DNA of 64,000 nucleotides from Paraburkholderia sp. BL23I1N1 (GTDB lineage: Bacteria > Pseudomonadota > Gammaproteobacteria > Burkholderiales > Burkholderiaceae), in NCBI RefSeq assembly GCF_003610295.1, contig NZ_RAPV01000002.1, positions 868,001 to 932,000 on the forward strand, read 5' to 3'. The notes beneath the pieces were generated by a model. The model was not told the DNA's origin. It searched no databases and saw only the letters and a program-made list of their open reading frames with translations. A program made the translations under genes and the position numbers. Shown piece after piece: positions 52,586 through 61,835 of the stretch. Numbering within the stretch: the stretch's first letter is position 1; each line of letters starts with the position of its first letter.

Positions 52586-52960
52586 ACGTGTACAGACCGC
52601 GCGCGTAACCAGACGGGGGCTTCATGATGAATAGGTTAGCAGCCATCCCCTACTCGACCGGATGAGCGTCCGCTTCCGGACGCTCCGTGCGGGCAGGCCG
52701 ATGACAGCTAACGGGTCGGGAGACGCACTGCCGACTGGTCGCTTCAGGGAGGTGGAATTCCAATGGCCGCTTTCCGGCGACGCATTTGAAGAGCCGGCTG
52801 ACGCAACCCGACCCCAAGGGGACATGCATCATCGGGAAGCGACGGTCCCTAAACCCTCCATAAGCGGACTTTCCGGCTGAGGACGAGACTCTACCGTTCC
52901 TGTGCGGCCTCGGCGCGGTGCCTCGGCGGCCGGAAAGAATGAAAGTGTCGCGGCACGCGT
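52586..52960. other. Intergenic, no gene; degenerate repeat-like DNA
   Basis: About 375 bases downstream of both flanking genes. Short frames (such as 52662-52880) read like translated non-coding repeat DNA common between Burkholderia genes. No terminator with a T run is seen. Confidence 0.35.
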
Positions 52961-53890
52961 TCAAATGAACTTCGCCCGCTTTGGCTTCATCTCGATACGG
53001 GCAGCCTCTTGGAGTAGCTGTTCTTTGAAGGTCGACGTCAGGGGCGAAAGCGATCCGACCTTCCGCACAAGGCAGGCAATTTCGCGAGGCCAGTCGGCAC
53101 GGCTCGCCTGTACGGCCTGCAACTTGTACTGCTCTGCAACGGGCCGGTGTTGGGTACTGCAAATGCCCAACATGTCCGTGCTCGCGATCAACGAAAACAC
53201 GCCGACAGGCGAACTATAGTTGCTCTGGACCTGGACGTTGGGACCTTCGATATGGTGTCTTTCAAAATAGGCATTGATCTGCTGTCTCGCTGACACGCTT
53301 TGCCCTGGCAGTATCCAGGTAAAGCCCGACAACTGTTCGGGCGATGCCGGTTTATCGAGTACGCTCAACGGATGACCGCTCCGGCATACGATCTCGATCG
53401 ATTCTCTCAAAAGTCGCACAGCAAGCAGACCCTCGGGCAGTTCTACAGGCATGGGGGCGACGGCCAGATCGATCTCGCCTTCCAGCAGCGCCTGCATGAG
53501 TGCGTCTGACAGTTGTACGTTCAGATCAAGCCGCAGGGCGGGACGGCGCTTCAGCAAAGCGAGGAACGTGCGATTGACTAGCGACTCGGTTGCCGGCGTC
53601 GCGCCGAGCCTGACCTTGGCGAGATCTCCGGAATGCAGTTCGGCAATCTTGCATAACGTGTCTTCGTAGGCCGCGCGCAGATTCACGGCATTGCGCTCGA
53701 ATTCGATGCCATAGCGGGTCAGTTGCATTCCCTTTGGAGAGCGCTCGAACAGGGGAACCCCCAGCTCCGCTTCCAGCCGGCGCACGGCCTTGGTCAGCGC
53801 GGGCTGGCTGATACCCACCTTGAGCGCGGCGCGATGTAGCAGCCCCGTCTCCGCAATCGCCAGAAAATACGTCAGATCGTCCAGGTTCAC
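52961..53890 (-). CDS. LysR-type transcriptional regulator of the transporter/sulfatase module
   Basis: A 309-residue protein. HTH: MNLDDLTYFLAIAETGLLHR, AALKVGISQPALTKAVRRLE, AELGVPLFERSPKG. Effector domain with LAKVRLGATPATESLVNRTF and LNVQLSDALMQALLEGEIDL. It is divergent from the MHS transporter gene; a palindromic LysR box lies against its start codon. It probably senses the imported ester or its product and switches on transporter and sulfatase. Confidence 0.92.
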   Translation of the reverse strand: MNLDDLTYFLAIAETGLLHRAALKVGISQPALTKAVRRLEAELGVPLFERSPKGMQLTRYGIEFERNAVNLRAAYEDTLCKIAELHSGDLAKVRLGATPATESLVNRTFLALLKRRPALRLDLNVQLSDALMQALLEGEIDLAVAPMPVELPEGLLAVRLLRESIEIVCRSGHPLSVLDKPASPEQLSGFTWILPGQSVSARQQINAYFERHHIEGPNVQVQSNYSSPVGVFSLIASTDMLGICSTQHRPVAEQYKLQAVQASRADWPREIACLVRKVGSLSPLTSTFKEQLLQEAARIEMKPKRAKFI

Positions 53891-53891
53891 G

Positions 53892-53906
53892 ATAACCGAT
53901 GGTTAT
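53892..53906. promoter_or_regulatory. LysR-type operator palindrome
   Basis: ATAACC-GAT-GGTTAT is a perfect palindrome containing T-N11-A, two bases from the LysR start codon at 53890. Confidence 0.65.
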
Positions 53907-53990
53907 TGAATGCGAAAGCAACATGCTTGCTCTGTCATTTTTTGCTGTCAATACTGCTCTCATACTTCTTATAGCGGAGACGGACAGGGC

Positions 53991-55301
53991 ATGGAAATGG
54001 CAAACATGGCGCACGAGGCCACGGAGGCTGGCCTTGCCGCGCGGCGGCGTCTGCGCCTCGTTGTGGCAGCCGCGACGATAGGCACGGCCCTCGAGTGGTT
54101 CGATCTGGTCGTCTACGGCTTCTTTGCAGTAGTGATCGCGAAGCTGTTCTTTCCGTCGACACATGAACTGACATCTCTGCTGGTTGCGCTGGGGACTTTC
54201 GGCGGCTCGTATCTAATGCGGCCGCTCGGCGCGCTCGCAATTGGCTCCTATTCCGACCGTTACGGTCGCAAGAAAGGTCTCACGCTGAGTATCGCACTGA
54301 TGGCACTGGGTACGCTGATGATCGCCGCGACACCCACCTACGCGTCGATCGGGATCGCCGCCCCGATAATCGTCGTCGCGGGCCGGCTGATTCAGGGCAT
54401 TTCTGCCGGCGGCGAATTCGGTGCGTCCACGAGCTTTCTCGTCGAACACTCGCCTCGGAGCCGGCGTGGCTTCTATGCAAGCTTCCAGATGGCGGCCCAA
54501 GGCGGCACCGCCGTTCTGGCGTCTCTTTTCGGCGCCCTGCTGACACGCTTTCTCACTCCCGAGCAGCTGTTGGGCTGGGGCTGGCGGATTCCCTTCCTTT
54601 TTGGCTTGCTGATCATCCCGGTCGCGTATGTTATCCGTCGACATGTAGACGAAACTCCAGTCTTCACGCACGACACGCATGCCGGCAGCCCTGTGAAGGA
54701 AACGTTCGCAGACAACAAGAATCGTCTGTTGCTGGCGATTGGCATCTACGTCCTCGTGACCGCTTCGTCCTACGTGATCGTGTTGTACATGCCGACCTTT
54801 GCAATCAAGCAGCTCGATCTGAATCCCTCGGTCGCATTTGCAGGAACCCTTCTGATGGGCGCGATACAGATGTTTGCATGCCCGTTGGCGGGCGCGCTCG
54901 CGGACCGGCGCGGGCGCAAGCGAGTGCTTCTTGTAGCTGCGCTCGGCGTGGGCGCCGTGGTGTTGCCAGTGTTCGCATGGCTGACTGCGAAGCCCGCGTC
55001 GTCGACTTTCATCGTCGCATGCGCGCTGCTAGGCGTTGCGATCAGTGCTTACCAGGGGCCAATGCCGGCCGTACTCAGCGAGCTGTTCCCGAGCCGGGTA
55101 CGGACGACTGGCCTCGCGCTCACCCATAACCTCGCGGTTGCTATTTTTGGCGGGTTCGCACCGCTGATCATCACTTGGGCCGTCAGTACGACCCACAGCA
55201 GGCTCGTTCCTGCCGCCTACGTCGCGACTGCCGCATGTATCAGCATCATTTGTGTGGTGGTTTGCCTGCGCAAGTTCGGCGATCGCCAGCCCACCGAATA
55301 A
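53991..55301 (+). CDS. MHS-family (metabolite:H+ symporter) MFS transporter
   Basis: I start at ATG 53991 (MEMANMAHEATEAGLAARRR), 436 residues; a longer in-frame start at 53910 begins inside the operator area and is unlikely. MHS marks: ATIGTALEWFDLVVYGFFAV, LMRPLGALAIGSYSDRYGRK (signature), LIQGISAGGEFGASTSFLVE, RGFYASFQMAAQGGTAVLA. Twelve helices. MHS proteins import organic acids and osmolytes with protons; followed after 24 bases by a sulfatase gene, so the cargo may be a sulfate ester. Confidence 0.92.
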   Translation: MEMANMAHEATEAGLAARRRLRLVVAAATIGTALEWFDLVVYGFFAVVIAKLFFPSTHELTSLLVALGTFGGSYLMRPLGALAIGSYSDRYGRKKGLTLSIALMALGTLMIAATPTYASIGIAAPIIVVAGRLIQGISAGGEFGASTSFLVEHSPRSRRGFYASFQMAAQGGTAVLASLFGALLTRFLTPEQLLGWGWRIPFLFGLLIIPVAYVIRRHVDETPVFTHDTHAGSPVKETFADNKNRLLLAIGIYVLVTASSYVIVLYMPTFAIKQLDLNPSVAFAGTLLMGAIQMFACPLAGALADRRGRKRVLLVAALGVGAVVLPVFAWLTAKPASSTFIVACALLGVAISAYQGPMPAVLSELFPSRVRTTGLALTHNLAVAIFGGFAPLIITWAVSTTHSRLVPAAYVATAACISIICVVVCLRKFGDRQPTE

Positions 55302-55325
55302 CACACCTGATAAGTGAGTAGAAAC

Positions 55326-56651
55326 ATGAGCACCAAGCCCAACATCGTATTGATCGTCGCCGACAACCTCGGCTGGGGTGAACTGGGATGCTACGGCGGC
55401 GGCAAGTTGATCCGCGGCGCTGCGACGCCACGCATCGACGCCTTGGCGCAAAGCGGCATGCGCCTGCTCAACTACAACGTCGAAAGCGACTGTGTCCCGA
55501 CGCGCAGCGCGCTCATGACAGGACGGCACCCCATACGCACGGGCGCGTTTCAGTCGGTTCCGCCAGGGCTACCTCAAGGGTTGAAGCGCACCGAATGGAC
55601 GCTTGCCGAGATGGCTTCGAATGCCGGCTACGCGACCGCCCATTTCGGGAAATGGCACCTGGGTGACGTAGATGGCCGTTATCCGTCGGACCGGGGCTTT
55701 GACGAGTGGTATGGCATCCCGCGCACGACTGACGAGACGCAGTTCACGACGTCGATCGGCTTCGACCCGGAAGTCGCCGACATTCCCTACATCATGGCGG
55801 GGAAAAGAGGTGAGCCTTCGGCAAACGTGAAGGTCTATGACCTCGAGACGCGACGCACCATCGACGAAGAACTCATAGAAAAATCAAAAGCGTTCATGCG
55901 GCGCAACGGGCACGCGTCGAAGCCGTTCTTTCTCTACCTGCCGTTGGTCCACCTGCACTTTCCCACTCTGCCACACAAGGATTTCGAGGGAGTGACGGGC
56001 ATGGGTGAATTTGCCGACTCACTCGCGGAAATGGACTTCCGCGTGGGCCAGATCATCGATGAAATCGACGAACTTGGTCTCGCTGAGGACACGCTGTTCA
56101 TTTTCTGTAGCGACAACGGTCCCGAATTTCGCGCGCCGTATCGGGGTACGGCGGGCCCTTGGACAGGTACCTACCATACTGCGATGGAAGGCAGCCTGCG
56201 CGTGCCTTTTATTGCGCGCTGGCCCGGCAGGATTCCGGTCGACGTGAACAATCAGATTGTTCACGTCGTCGATCTTTTGCCGACGATTGCGGAAGTGATC
56301 GGTGGCAAGGTGCCTGATGACCGGCCGATCGATGGAGTCTCACAACTCGATTTTTTCACCGGTGCGAAACCGGTATCCAATCGCGAGGGATTTCTTTTCT
56401 ACATCAAGGATGAACTTCGCGCCGTGAAGTGGCGCGACTGGAAGCTCCATTTCGTCTGGGAACCGTACGTCAATGCGGGGGCAAACAAACTCGAATCGCC
56501 ATACCTGTTCCATCTGATCCAAGATCCGAAGGAGGAGACGGACGTTCTCGTCCGTAACACCTGGGTGCTCGGTCCCATGCTGAAAATGGTCAAGGCGTTC
56601 AAAGATAGCGCAAAAGCTCATCCGAATACGCCTCCGGGTGAACTGGACTGA
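55326..56651 (+). CDS. Type I sulfatase (arylsulfatase family)
   Basis: ATG 55326 (MSTKPNIVLIVADNLGWGEL), 441 residues. Metal-binding start VADNLGWGELGCYGG (Asp13; the usual second Asp is Asn). The active-site Cys, converted to formylglycine in mature enzymes, is Cys56 in SDCVPTRSALMTGR (C-x-P-x-R). Further ligands in AHFGKWHLGD and FIFCSDNGPEFR. No signal peptide, so it is cytoplasmic, consistent with an importer as operon partner. Hydrolyses an organic sulfate ester; the specific substrate cannot be read from sequence. Confidence 0.93.
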   Translation: MSTKPNIVLIVADNLGWGELGCYGGGKLIRGAATPRIDALAQSGMRLLNYNVESDCVPTRSALMTGRHPIRTGAFQSVPPGLPQGLKRTEWTLAEMASNAGYATAHFGKWHLGDVDGRYPSDRGFDEWYGIPRTTDETQFTTSIGFDPEVADIPYIMAGKRGEPSANVKVYDLETRRTIDEELIEKSKAFMRRNGHASKPFFLYLPLVHLHFPTLPHKDFEGVTGMGEFADSLAEMDFRVGQIIDEIDELGLAEDTLFIFCSDNGPEFRAPYRGTAGPWTGTYHTAMEGSLRVPFIARWPGRIPVDVNNQIVHVVDLLPTIAEVIGGKVPDDRPIDGVSQLDFFTGAKPVSNREGFLFYIKDELRAVKWRDWKLHFVWEPYVNAGANKLESPYLFHLIQDPKEETDVLVRNTWVLGPMLKMVKAFKDSAKAHPNTPPGELD

Positions 56652-57562
56652 CCTTGCCTCAACCAGCTACGGCTTAAAGACACTGGTGTTCGTTGTTCGC
56701 ATCTGTGACTCATCTTAGCCACAATCCAGCCATTCGTTGCCGTCAAGCCAGTGTCTCTTGATGGCCGATTGGGTGAGCTCGCCACGGGCCGCTTTATGGC
56801 TTCCAAGGTCAAAAGATCAGGATTTGGCTGAATGACCGGTTCGTAGGACGTTGTCTGACCGGGTTGGGTCGGCTGCGGCCGGCCGCATAGGCGTCAGTCG
56901 GTCAGCTATGGCCAGGCGCTTCCGGCGAAATGCTACAACTTTGGCGCGAATGTAGGTCAGTCGCACCAAATCTGACGCATCCGCGCGCACCTATGGCGCG
57001 ACTGCGGGTAGTCTTTAAATTGCCGCGTGCAGCGGTGCAATAGCCTTGGCATCCTACGGTCTTCCGCCCGGTCTCTGTTGGATTTAGGAAGCAGACTCCC
57101 GATACGGCTCATTCTCGGATTTGCGCGCCCAACAAAAAAATGGACATCAGCGGCTCGATTAGTCCATTTTTCAAAAATTTTGATGGACAGGACGATTTGA
57201 ACTAAGCACTTGAATTTACAGAAATATAGCTTGTCCACTTTCCGCATTCTTGGACATATGCGCAGCGATGGAGTGGCGTTGGCGCGCAAGTGCAATGCGA
57301 TGCTGGACGGAATCGAGGAGCAGGCTGCATTGCTCGGATGACGTTGCGCCGCGCAGCAGCGTGGCGCGCCTTAAAGCTTCTTGCTCGAATGGTCGCCTTG
57401 GCGCGCGTTCGGCCGTGAATCCAGGCGGTGAACCGAGAGGACGAAAAAAAACGCGGCCGAAGCCGCGTTAAAGATTTGGAGACATCCCTCGATGAAGGAG
57501 TCACTTCTCGCACTCAGAAGCATAGCCGGGATGGCGCAAAAGATTCATTGCAAAAAGCGCAA
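56652..57562. other. Long intergenic region with two terminator-like hairpins
   Basis: About 900 bases between convergent genes (sulfatase and LysR). AAAAATGGAC (57136-57145) and GTCCATTTTT (57162-57171) form a 10-bp stem in an A/T setting; a second hairpin is listed separately. The left half has no recognisable gene, only degenerate frames. Confidence 0.45.
57441..57468 (-). terminator. Rho-independent terminator of the minus-strand LysR gene
   Basis: AACGCGGC / GCCGCGTT (57449-57456, 57461-57468) with loop CGAA; on the minus strand it is followed by eight T. It is about 95 bases past the LysR stop. Confidence 0.85.
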
Positions 57563-58513
57563 TTAACTGTTTGGAATTTTCGATGAAAGCGTCGTTCCGG
57601 CTCTGTTTCGAAAGTAGTCGACGGTGAATTCGACAAAAGAGCGCGTCTTGGCAGACACGTGCCGGCGCCCGGGATACACCAGCGAAACTTCCTTGTCCGC
57701 ACCCTTGATTCGGTAGTCCGGCAGCACCTGCACGAGCGCGCCGCTCGTTAGATCAGTCGAAACGTGATTTTCCGGCAGGATGGTGATGCCCATGTTGGCG
57801 AGCGCCGCCTGGCGCAACATCACCGCGTTGTTGACCGTGTAGGCGGCTTCCATATTTGCGGTTTCCTCTATGCCGTTAGCGTCGACGAAACACCATTCCG
57901 CGCTGCGAACATTGGCCGATGGCGCCAGAAACGAGTGCGCGGCAAGTTGCGCCGGGGCGGCGGGCGTACCGCGCGCGGCGAGATAGGCCGGCGAGGCAAC
58001 CGCCACCGAACGGACCCTGAATAGCACTCGCTTGATCAACGTGCCACCGCTGACCTGCCCCGGGACCACGATCCCGACGTCGAAACCCTCTTCAATCAGA
58101 TCCACTGGCCGATGCAGCAGCGTGACCGAGAGTTTGACTCGCGGGCAATGCAATCGATAACGCTGCAGCAGCGGTGTCAACCCAAATAGCGAGAATGACG
58201 CGACAGCCACGAGTTTCAGCGTGCCGGACGGATCGTTCGCACTTTGGGAAACGGTGGACTCAATCGCTTCCAGTTGATTGAGAAGTTGCCGGCAGCCATC
58301 GGCATAGGCGAGTCCCGCTTCGGTCAGCGACAGGCTGCGTGTGGTCCGGTTGACGAACCGCGTATCAAGGTGCGTTTCGAGTAAAGCGACATAGCGCGTC
58401 ACCACTGCATTCGAGAGATTCAGACTCGCGGCCGCGCGTCCAAAAGAACCGTTTTCAGCGACTTTCAGAAAGACGCGCATGGCTTGCAGCTGGTTCATCG
58501 TGGTAGTGGACAA
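57563..58513 (-). CDS. LysR-type transcriptional regulator
   Basis: Up to 316 residues; MSTTTMNQLQAMRVFLKVAE has a second ATG five codons on, as likely as the first. HTH: VAENGSFGRAAASLNLSNAV with VTRYVALLETHLDTRFVNRT (the VTRYVAxLE type of DsdC/PtxR-like regulators that repress or activate small pathways). Effector domain: SGTLKLVAVASFSLFGLTPL. Divergent from the porin gene, about 490 bases away, so a link is possible but not shown. Confidence 0.92.
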   Translation of the reverse strand: MSTTTMNQLQAMRVFLKVAENGSFGRAAASLNLSNAVVTRYVALLETHLDTRFVNRTTRSLSLTEAGLAYADGCRQLLNQLEAIESTVSQSANDPSGTLKLVAVASFSLFGLTPLLQRYRLHCPRVKLSVTLLHRPVDLIEEGFDVGIVVPGQVSGGTLIKRVLFRVRSVAVASPAYLAARGTPAAPAQLAAHSFLAPSANVRSAEWCFVDANGIEETANMEAAYTVNNAVMLRQAALANMGITILPENHVSTDLTSGALVQVLPDYRIKGADKEVSLVYPGRRHVSAKTRSFVEFTVDYFRNRAGTTLSSKIPNS

Positions 58514-59003
58514 GAGCGGGACACGCTTGGGTATGTGGAACTGCCAGTGTTCGGTCGAGCGTGAGGTGAACTCACGCTGATTGCAGCAGGGGCGTGTAGC
58601 GAGAAAGCGCTAACGCTGCACGTACGAGGTGAGCATGGTAGTTGTCGCACAAACATCCCAGCACGAGAACCGGCCGAATAGTCATTGAGAGACTTCCGAA
58701 TACGCGATGTGGCGAGGTTGCAACGCTTTGGTTAGATAAGTATCGCTAAATAAAAAAGGAGATAAACGGACTGCCTTATGGCTCAAGGCTTGCCGATATT
58801 GCTGAGTCGATTTTTCGAATAATTCAAAAAAGCTTTTGTGCGAATGCGCGTGGTGTCCCTGAAAGTTGGACACCTAAACTCCGCGCTGCAGATCAAGCCG
58901 GTGCGCCCTGAGCGCCGCTGGATGCAGCCCGTCCTCAGCCTTCAATCGCACTGTGCAATTACATCGAGTCGAAGACTCAATAACCACACGTTTTTGGAAC
59001 AGC
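58514..59003. other. Porin leader region
   Basis: About 490 bases; AT-rich around 58730-58830 (candidate promoter area), no gene seen. It holds the upstream region of both the LysR gene and the porin. Confidence 0.4.
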
Positions 59004-60131
59004 ATGAAAAAGATTCTGATTCTCGCGGCGGTCTCCGCGACGTTCGCTAGCGCCGCCAATGCGCAAAGCAGCGTGACGCTGTATGGCGTCGTCGATGCCG
59101 GATTCACGTATGTGAACAATGAAGTGTCCGCTAGCGATGCGTCGAAGCACGGCGCCGCATACGGTCTGACAAGCGGCAATCTGTCGGGCAGCCGCTGGGG
59201 CATGCGCGGCCGTGAAGATCTCGGCGCCGGTTACGCGGCAGTTTTCACGTTGGAAAACGGTTTTAACGTGGCCAATGGTGCCGCCGCGCAAGGTGGCCGC
59301 AGCTTCGGCCGCCAGGCATTCGCAGGTATCTCGAGCGACTACGGCACGGTTACCCTGGGTCGTCAGTACGACTCGGTGGTCGACTATCTCGGCCCGCTGA
59401 CGGCGACCGGCACTTGGGGTGGCACGTACTTCGCCCATCGCGGTGATAACGACAATGCCAATGCGTCCATGCGCATCAACAACTCGGTGAAGTATCAGAG
59501 TGTGAATTACGGCGGTCTCTCGTTCAGCGGCCTGTATGGCTTCTCGAATCAGGCAGGCGCCTTCGCGAACAATCGCGCCTACAGCGCAGGCATGGGCTAC
59601 TCGAACGCTGGCCTGACGCTGGCCGCGGGCTACTTGCAGGCTCACGGTGCCGGCGGCAACGCGAACGGCGCGATCCAGGACGGCGCACCGAACATCGGCG
59701 TGGCGGGCGAACGTCTATGGCAGCGTACGTGGGGCGCCGGCGGCAGCTATGCATTCGGCCCGGCAACGGTCGGCCTCGTCTACACGCAAAGCCGTTTTGA
59801 ATTCGTGAACAACGACGCGTCCGTGCGTTACAACAACTACGAAGTCAACGCGCGCTATAACCTGACGCCGGCGCTGGCATTCGGTGCGGCTTACACGTAC
59901 ACGCAAGCGCTGCAGCACACGCCCGGCACGTCGAATGGGTCGAGCCACTGGAACCAGTTCGGTCTGCAGGCCGACTACGCGCTGTCGAGGCGCACCGATC
60001 TGTATGCTGAAGGCGTCGCGCATATCGGCGCAAACGGCAACGCGGGCGGCACGCAAGTGTTCGGCACCGATGCACCGTCGTCGAGCAAGAATCAGGTGGT
60101 CGTGACGACGGGTATCTGTCACCGCTTCTAA
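59004..60131 (+). CDS. Gram-negative porin (Porin_4 family)
   Basis: ATG 59004 (MKKILILAAVSATFASAANA), 375 residues. Signal peptide cleaved before QSSVTLYGVVDAGFTYVNNE, the classic first strand of Burkholderia porins. LSGSRWGMRGREDLGAGYAA and GRSFGRQAFAGISSDYGTVT follow; the chain alternates in 16-strand barrel fashion and ends in VTTGICHRF with C-terminal Phe for BAM insertion. Forms a trimeric diffusion pore in the outer membrane. Terminator directly after. Confidence 0.95.
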   Translation: MKKILILAAVSATFASAANAQSSVTLYGVVDAGFTYVNNEVSASDASKHGAAYGLTSGNLSGSRWGMRGREDLGAGYAAVFTLENGFNVANGAAAQGGRSFGRQAFAGISSDYGTVTLGRQYDSVVDYLGPLTATGTWGGTYFAHRGDNDNANASMRINNSVKYQSVNYGGLSFSGLYGFSNQAGAFANNRAYSAGMGYSNAGLTLAAGYLQAHGAGGNANGAIQDGAPNIGVAGERLWQRTWGAGGSYAFGPATVGLVYTQSRFEFVNNDASVRYNNYEVNARYNLTPALAFGAAYTYTQALQHTPGTSNGSSHWNQFGLQADYALSRRTDLYAEGVAHIGANGNAGGTQVFGTDAPSSSKNQVVVTTGICHRF

Positions 60132-60150
60132 AGCATTACGGCAAGAAGAA

Positions 60151-60176
60151 AAAAGCACCGCGAGCGGTGCTTTTTT
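60151..60176. terminator. Bidirectional Rho-independent terminator after the porin
   Basis: AAAAGCACCGC and GCGGTGCTTTT form an 11-bp perfect stem around GA, flanked by A and T runs. Confidence 0.92.
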
Positions 60177-60316
60177 CGTTGGCGTGCCCCTGGCGAAGGC
60201 GGCCTCGCCATATGGCCCCAGGCGCAAACAGCGTCGACGGATTTGCACTAGTATGTGTTTGCTTCGCGCGTGGCCGAAATGTCGGTGCGGCGATGCATCA
60301 AAGTCCGGAGAAGACC

Positions 60317-60751
60317 ATGATTGCGCTTCGAAAACTGAATTTTGCCGTGGTGGTGTGGGCGTTGGCGTCGGGCGTCGCCTTTGCGGATACGGTGGCGTTG
60401 AAGGCCGATCTCGAACCGTCGAGCGAAGTGCCGCCGCGCGTGAGTCACGGGCACGGCATGTTGAACGCCACCTTCGATACGTCGACCAAGTCCCTGCAAT
60501 GGACGATCACTTACGAAGGGCTGAGCGGTCCGGCTACGGCCGCGCATTTCCACGGTCCCGCGCCGGTTGGGCAGAACGCCAAGGTCCAGGTGCCGATCGG
60601 GAAGGACGAGCTCGCGAGCCCGATCAAAGGATCGGCGGCGCTCACCGACCAGCAGGTGACCGACCTGATGGCGGGGCAGTGGTACTTCAATGTCCATACC
60701 GCGCAGAACCCGATGGGCGAGATTCGTGGGCAGGTTTTGCCGGCGAACTAA
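60317..60751 (+). CDS. CHRD-domain secreted protein
   Basis: ATG 60317 after CCGGAGA; 144 residues. Signal peptide (FAVVVWALASGVAFA) then a CHRD domain: LKADLEPSSEVPPRVSHGHG, SLQWTITYEGLSGPATAAHF, HGPAPVGQNAKV and WYFNVHTAQNPMGEIRGQV. Conserved His pairs may bind metal. Periplasmic or secreted; function of bacterial CHRD proteins is unclear. Confidence 0.9.
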   Translation: MIALRKLNFAVVVWALASGVAFADTVALKADLEPSSEVPPRVSHGHGMLNATFDTSTKSLQWTITYEGLSGPATAAHFHGPAPVGQNAKVQVPIGKDELASPIKGSAALTDQQVTDLMAGQWYFNVHTAQNPMGEIRGQVLPAN

Positions 60752-60869
60752 ACAGGAGGCAAGCCGTGCCCGGTGACGCGGGCGCTTTTTGAGATTAGAA
60801 GTCGTCGTCCACCGGCGCAGCGATGAACGCACGTACCATGACGGGACACTTTTCAAGGAGCGTGTCCCG

Positions 60870-61835
60870 ATGAGTTGGCAAAGCGCACTCGCGTGCTGGT
60901 ATCTGCGTAGGCAGTTTCGACCGCAAACCCTCAAGTCGGGCGTGAATGTCGAGAGCGCGCGTGCGCTGACGGCCAAACGTGCCTGGTCGCCGCGCGTGCC
61001 AGGCGGCTGGCGTCTGCGCGAACTGTACGGACCGGGTGATTGGCCGTTGCAAGGTGAGTGGATCGAGCGCGTCGATGGCGCATCGACTTTCTCGAACAGC
61101 CCGACCGTGCTGTATTGCCATGGCGGCGGCTACTACTTCTGTTCGCCGCGGACGCATCGCTCAATCGTGTTCGGCCTGGCCATGCGTGCGAATGCGCCGA
61201 TCTTCTCCCTATGCTACCGGCTCGCACCGGAGCACCGTTTTCCGGCCGCGCTCGACGATGCGGCCGCGGCGTACCGTCAACTTGTCGCGACTGGCACGCC
61301 GCCCGAATCGATCGTGATTGCGGGGGATTCCGCGGGCGGCGGCCTGGCGCTCGCGACACTGGTCGCCCTGCGCGATGCCGGCGATCCGTTGCCGGCAGGC
61401 TGCCTGCTGTTCTCGCCGTGGACCGATCTGGCCGCGACCGGCGCCACCATCCGCACCAACGACGGTCTCGATCCCATGTTCAGCGGTCCCGCCATTGGAC
61501 CCGCCGCCCGGGTTTATCTCGGCGAAACGCCCGCGACGCATCCCTATGCATCGCCGGTCTATGCGGACCTGTATGGCTTGCCGCCACTCTTCATCATAGC
61601 CGGCAGCACCGAGGTCTTGCTGGACGACTCGCAACGCGTTGCCGACAAGGCGCACGCGGCGGGCGTCGACTGCGAACTGGAAGTGTGGAAGGAGATGCCG
61701 CACGTCTGGCCGATATTCGCTCCGTTCATTCCCGAAGCGAACCGCGCGCTCGACCGCGCCGCGGCCTTTGTGCGGCGCGTGACGAGCGACGCAGCGAGGG
61801 CCGCTCAGCCGTCCAGTGTCACATCTATCGCCTGA
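60870..61835 (+). CDS. Alpha/beta hydrolase of the hormone-sensitive lipase (HSL) type
   Basis: ATG 60870 after AAGGAG; 321 residues. Oxyanion motif VLYCHGGGYYFCS (about 82-94), nucleophile IAGDSAGGGLALATL (about 150-164), acid loop STEVLLDDSQ, and His in EMPHVWPIFAP: a full catalytic set. Acts on short-chain esters; natural substrate unknown. Its last 31 bases overlap the convergent EcsC gene. Confidence 0.92.
   Translation: MSWQSALACWYLRRQFRPQTLKSGVNVESARALTAKRAWSPRVPGGWRLRELYGPGDWPLQGEWIERVDGASTFSNSPTVLYCHGGGYYFCSPRTHRSIVFGLAMRANAPIFSLCYRLAPEHRFPAALDDAAAAYRQLVATGTPPESIVIAGDSAGGGLALATLVALRDAGDPLPAGCLLFSPWTDLAATGATIRTNDGLDPMFSGPAIGPAARVYLGETPATHPYASPVYADLYGLPPLFIIAGSTEVLLDDSQRVADKAHAAGVDCELEVWKEMPHVWPIFAPFIPEANRALDRAAAFVRRVTSDAARAAQPSSVTSIA

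Noticed and set aside
52662..52880. Small plus-strand gene
   Set aside because: Text resembles translated intergenic repeat DNA; no start signal or family.
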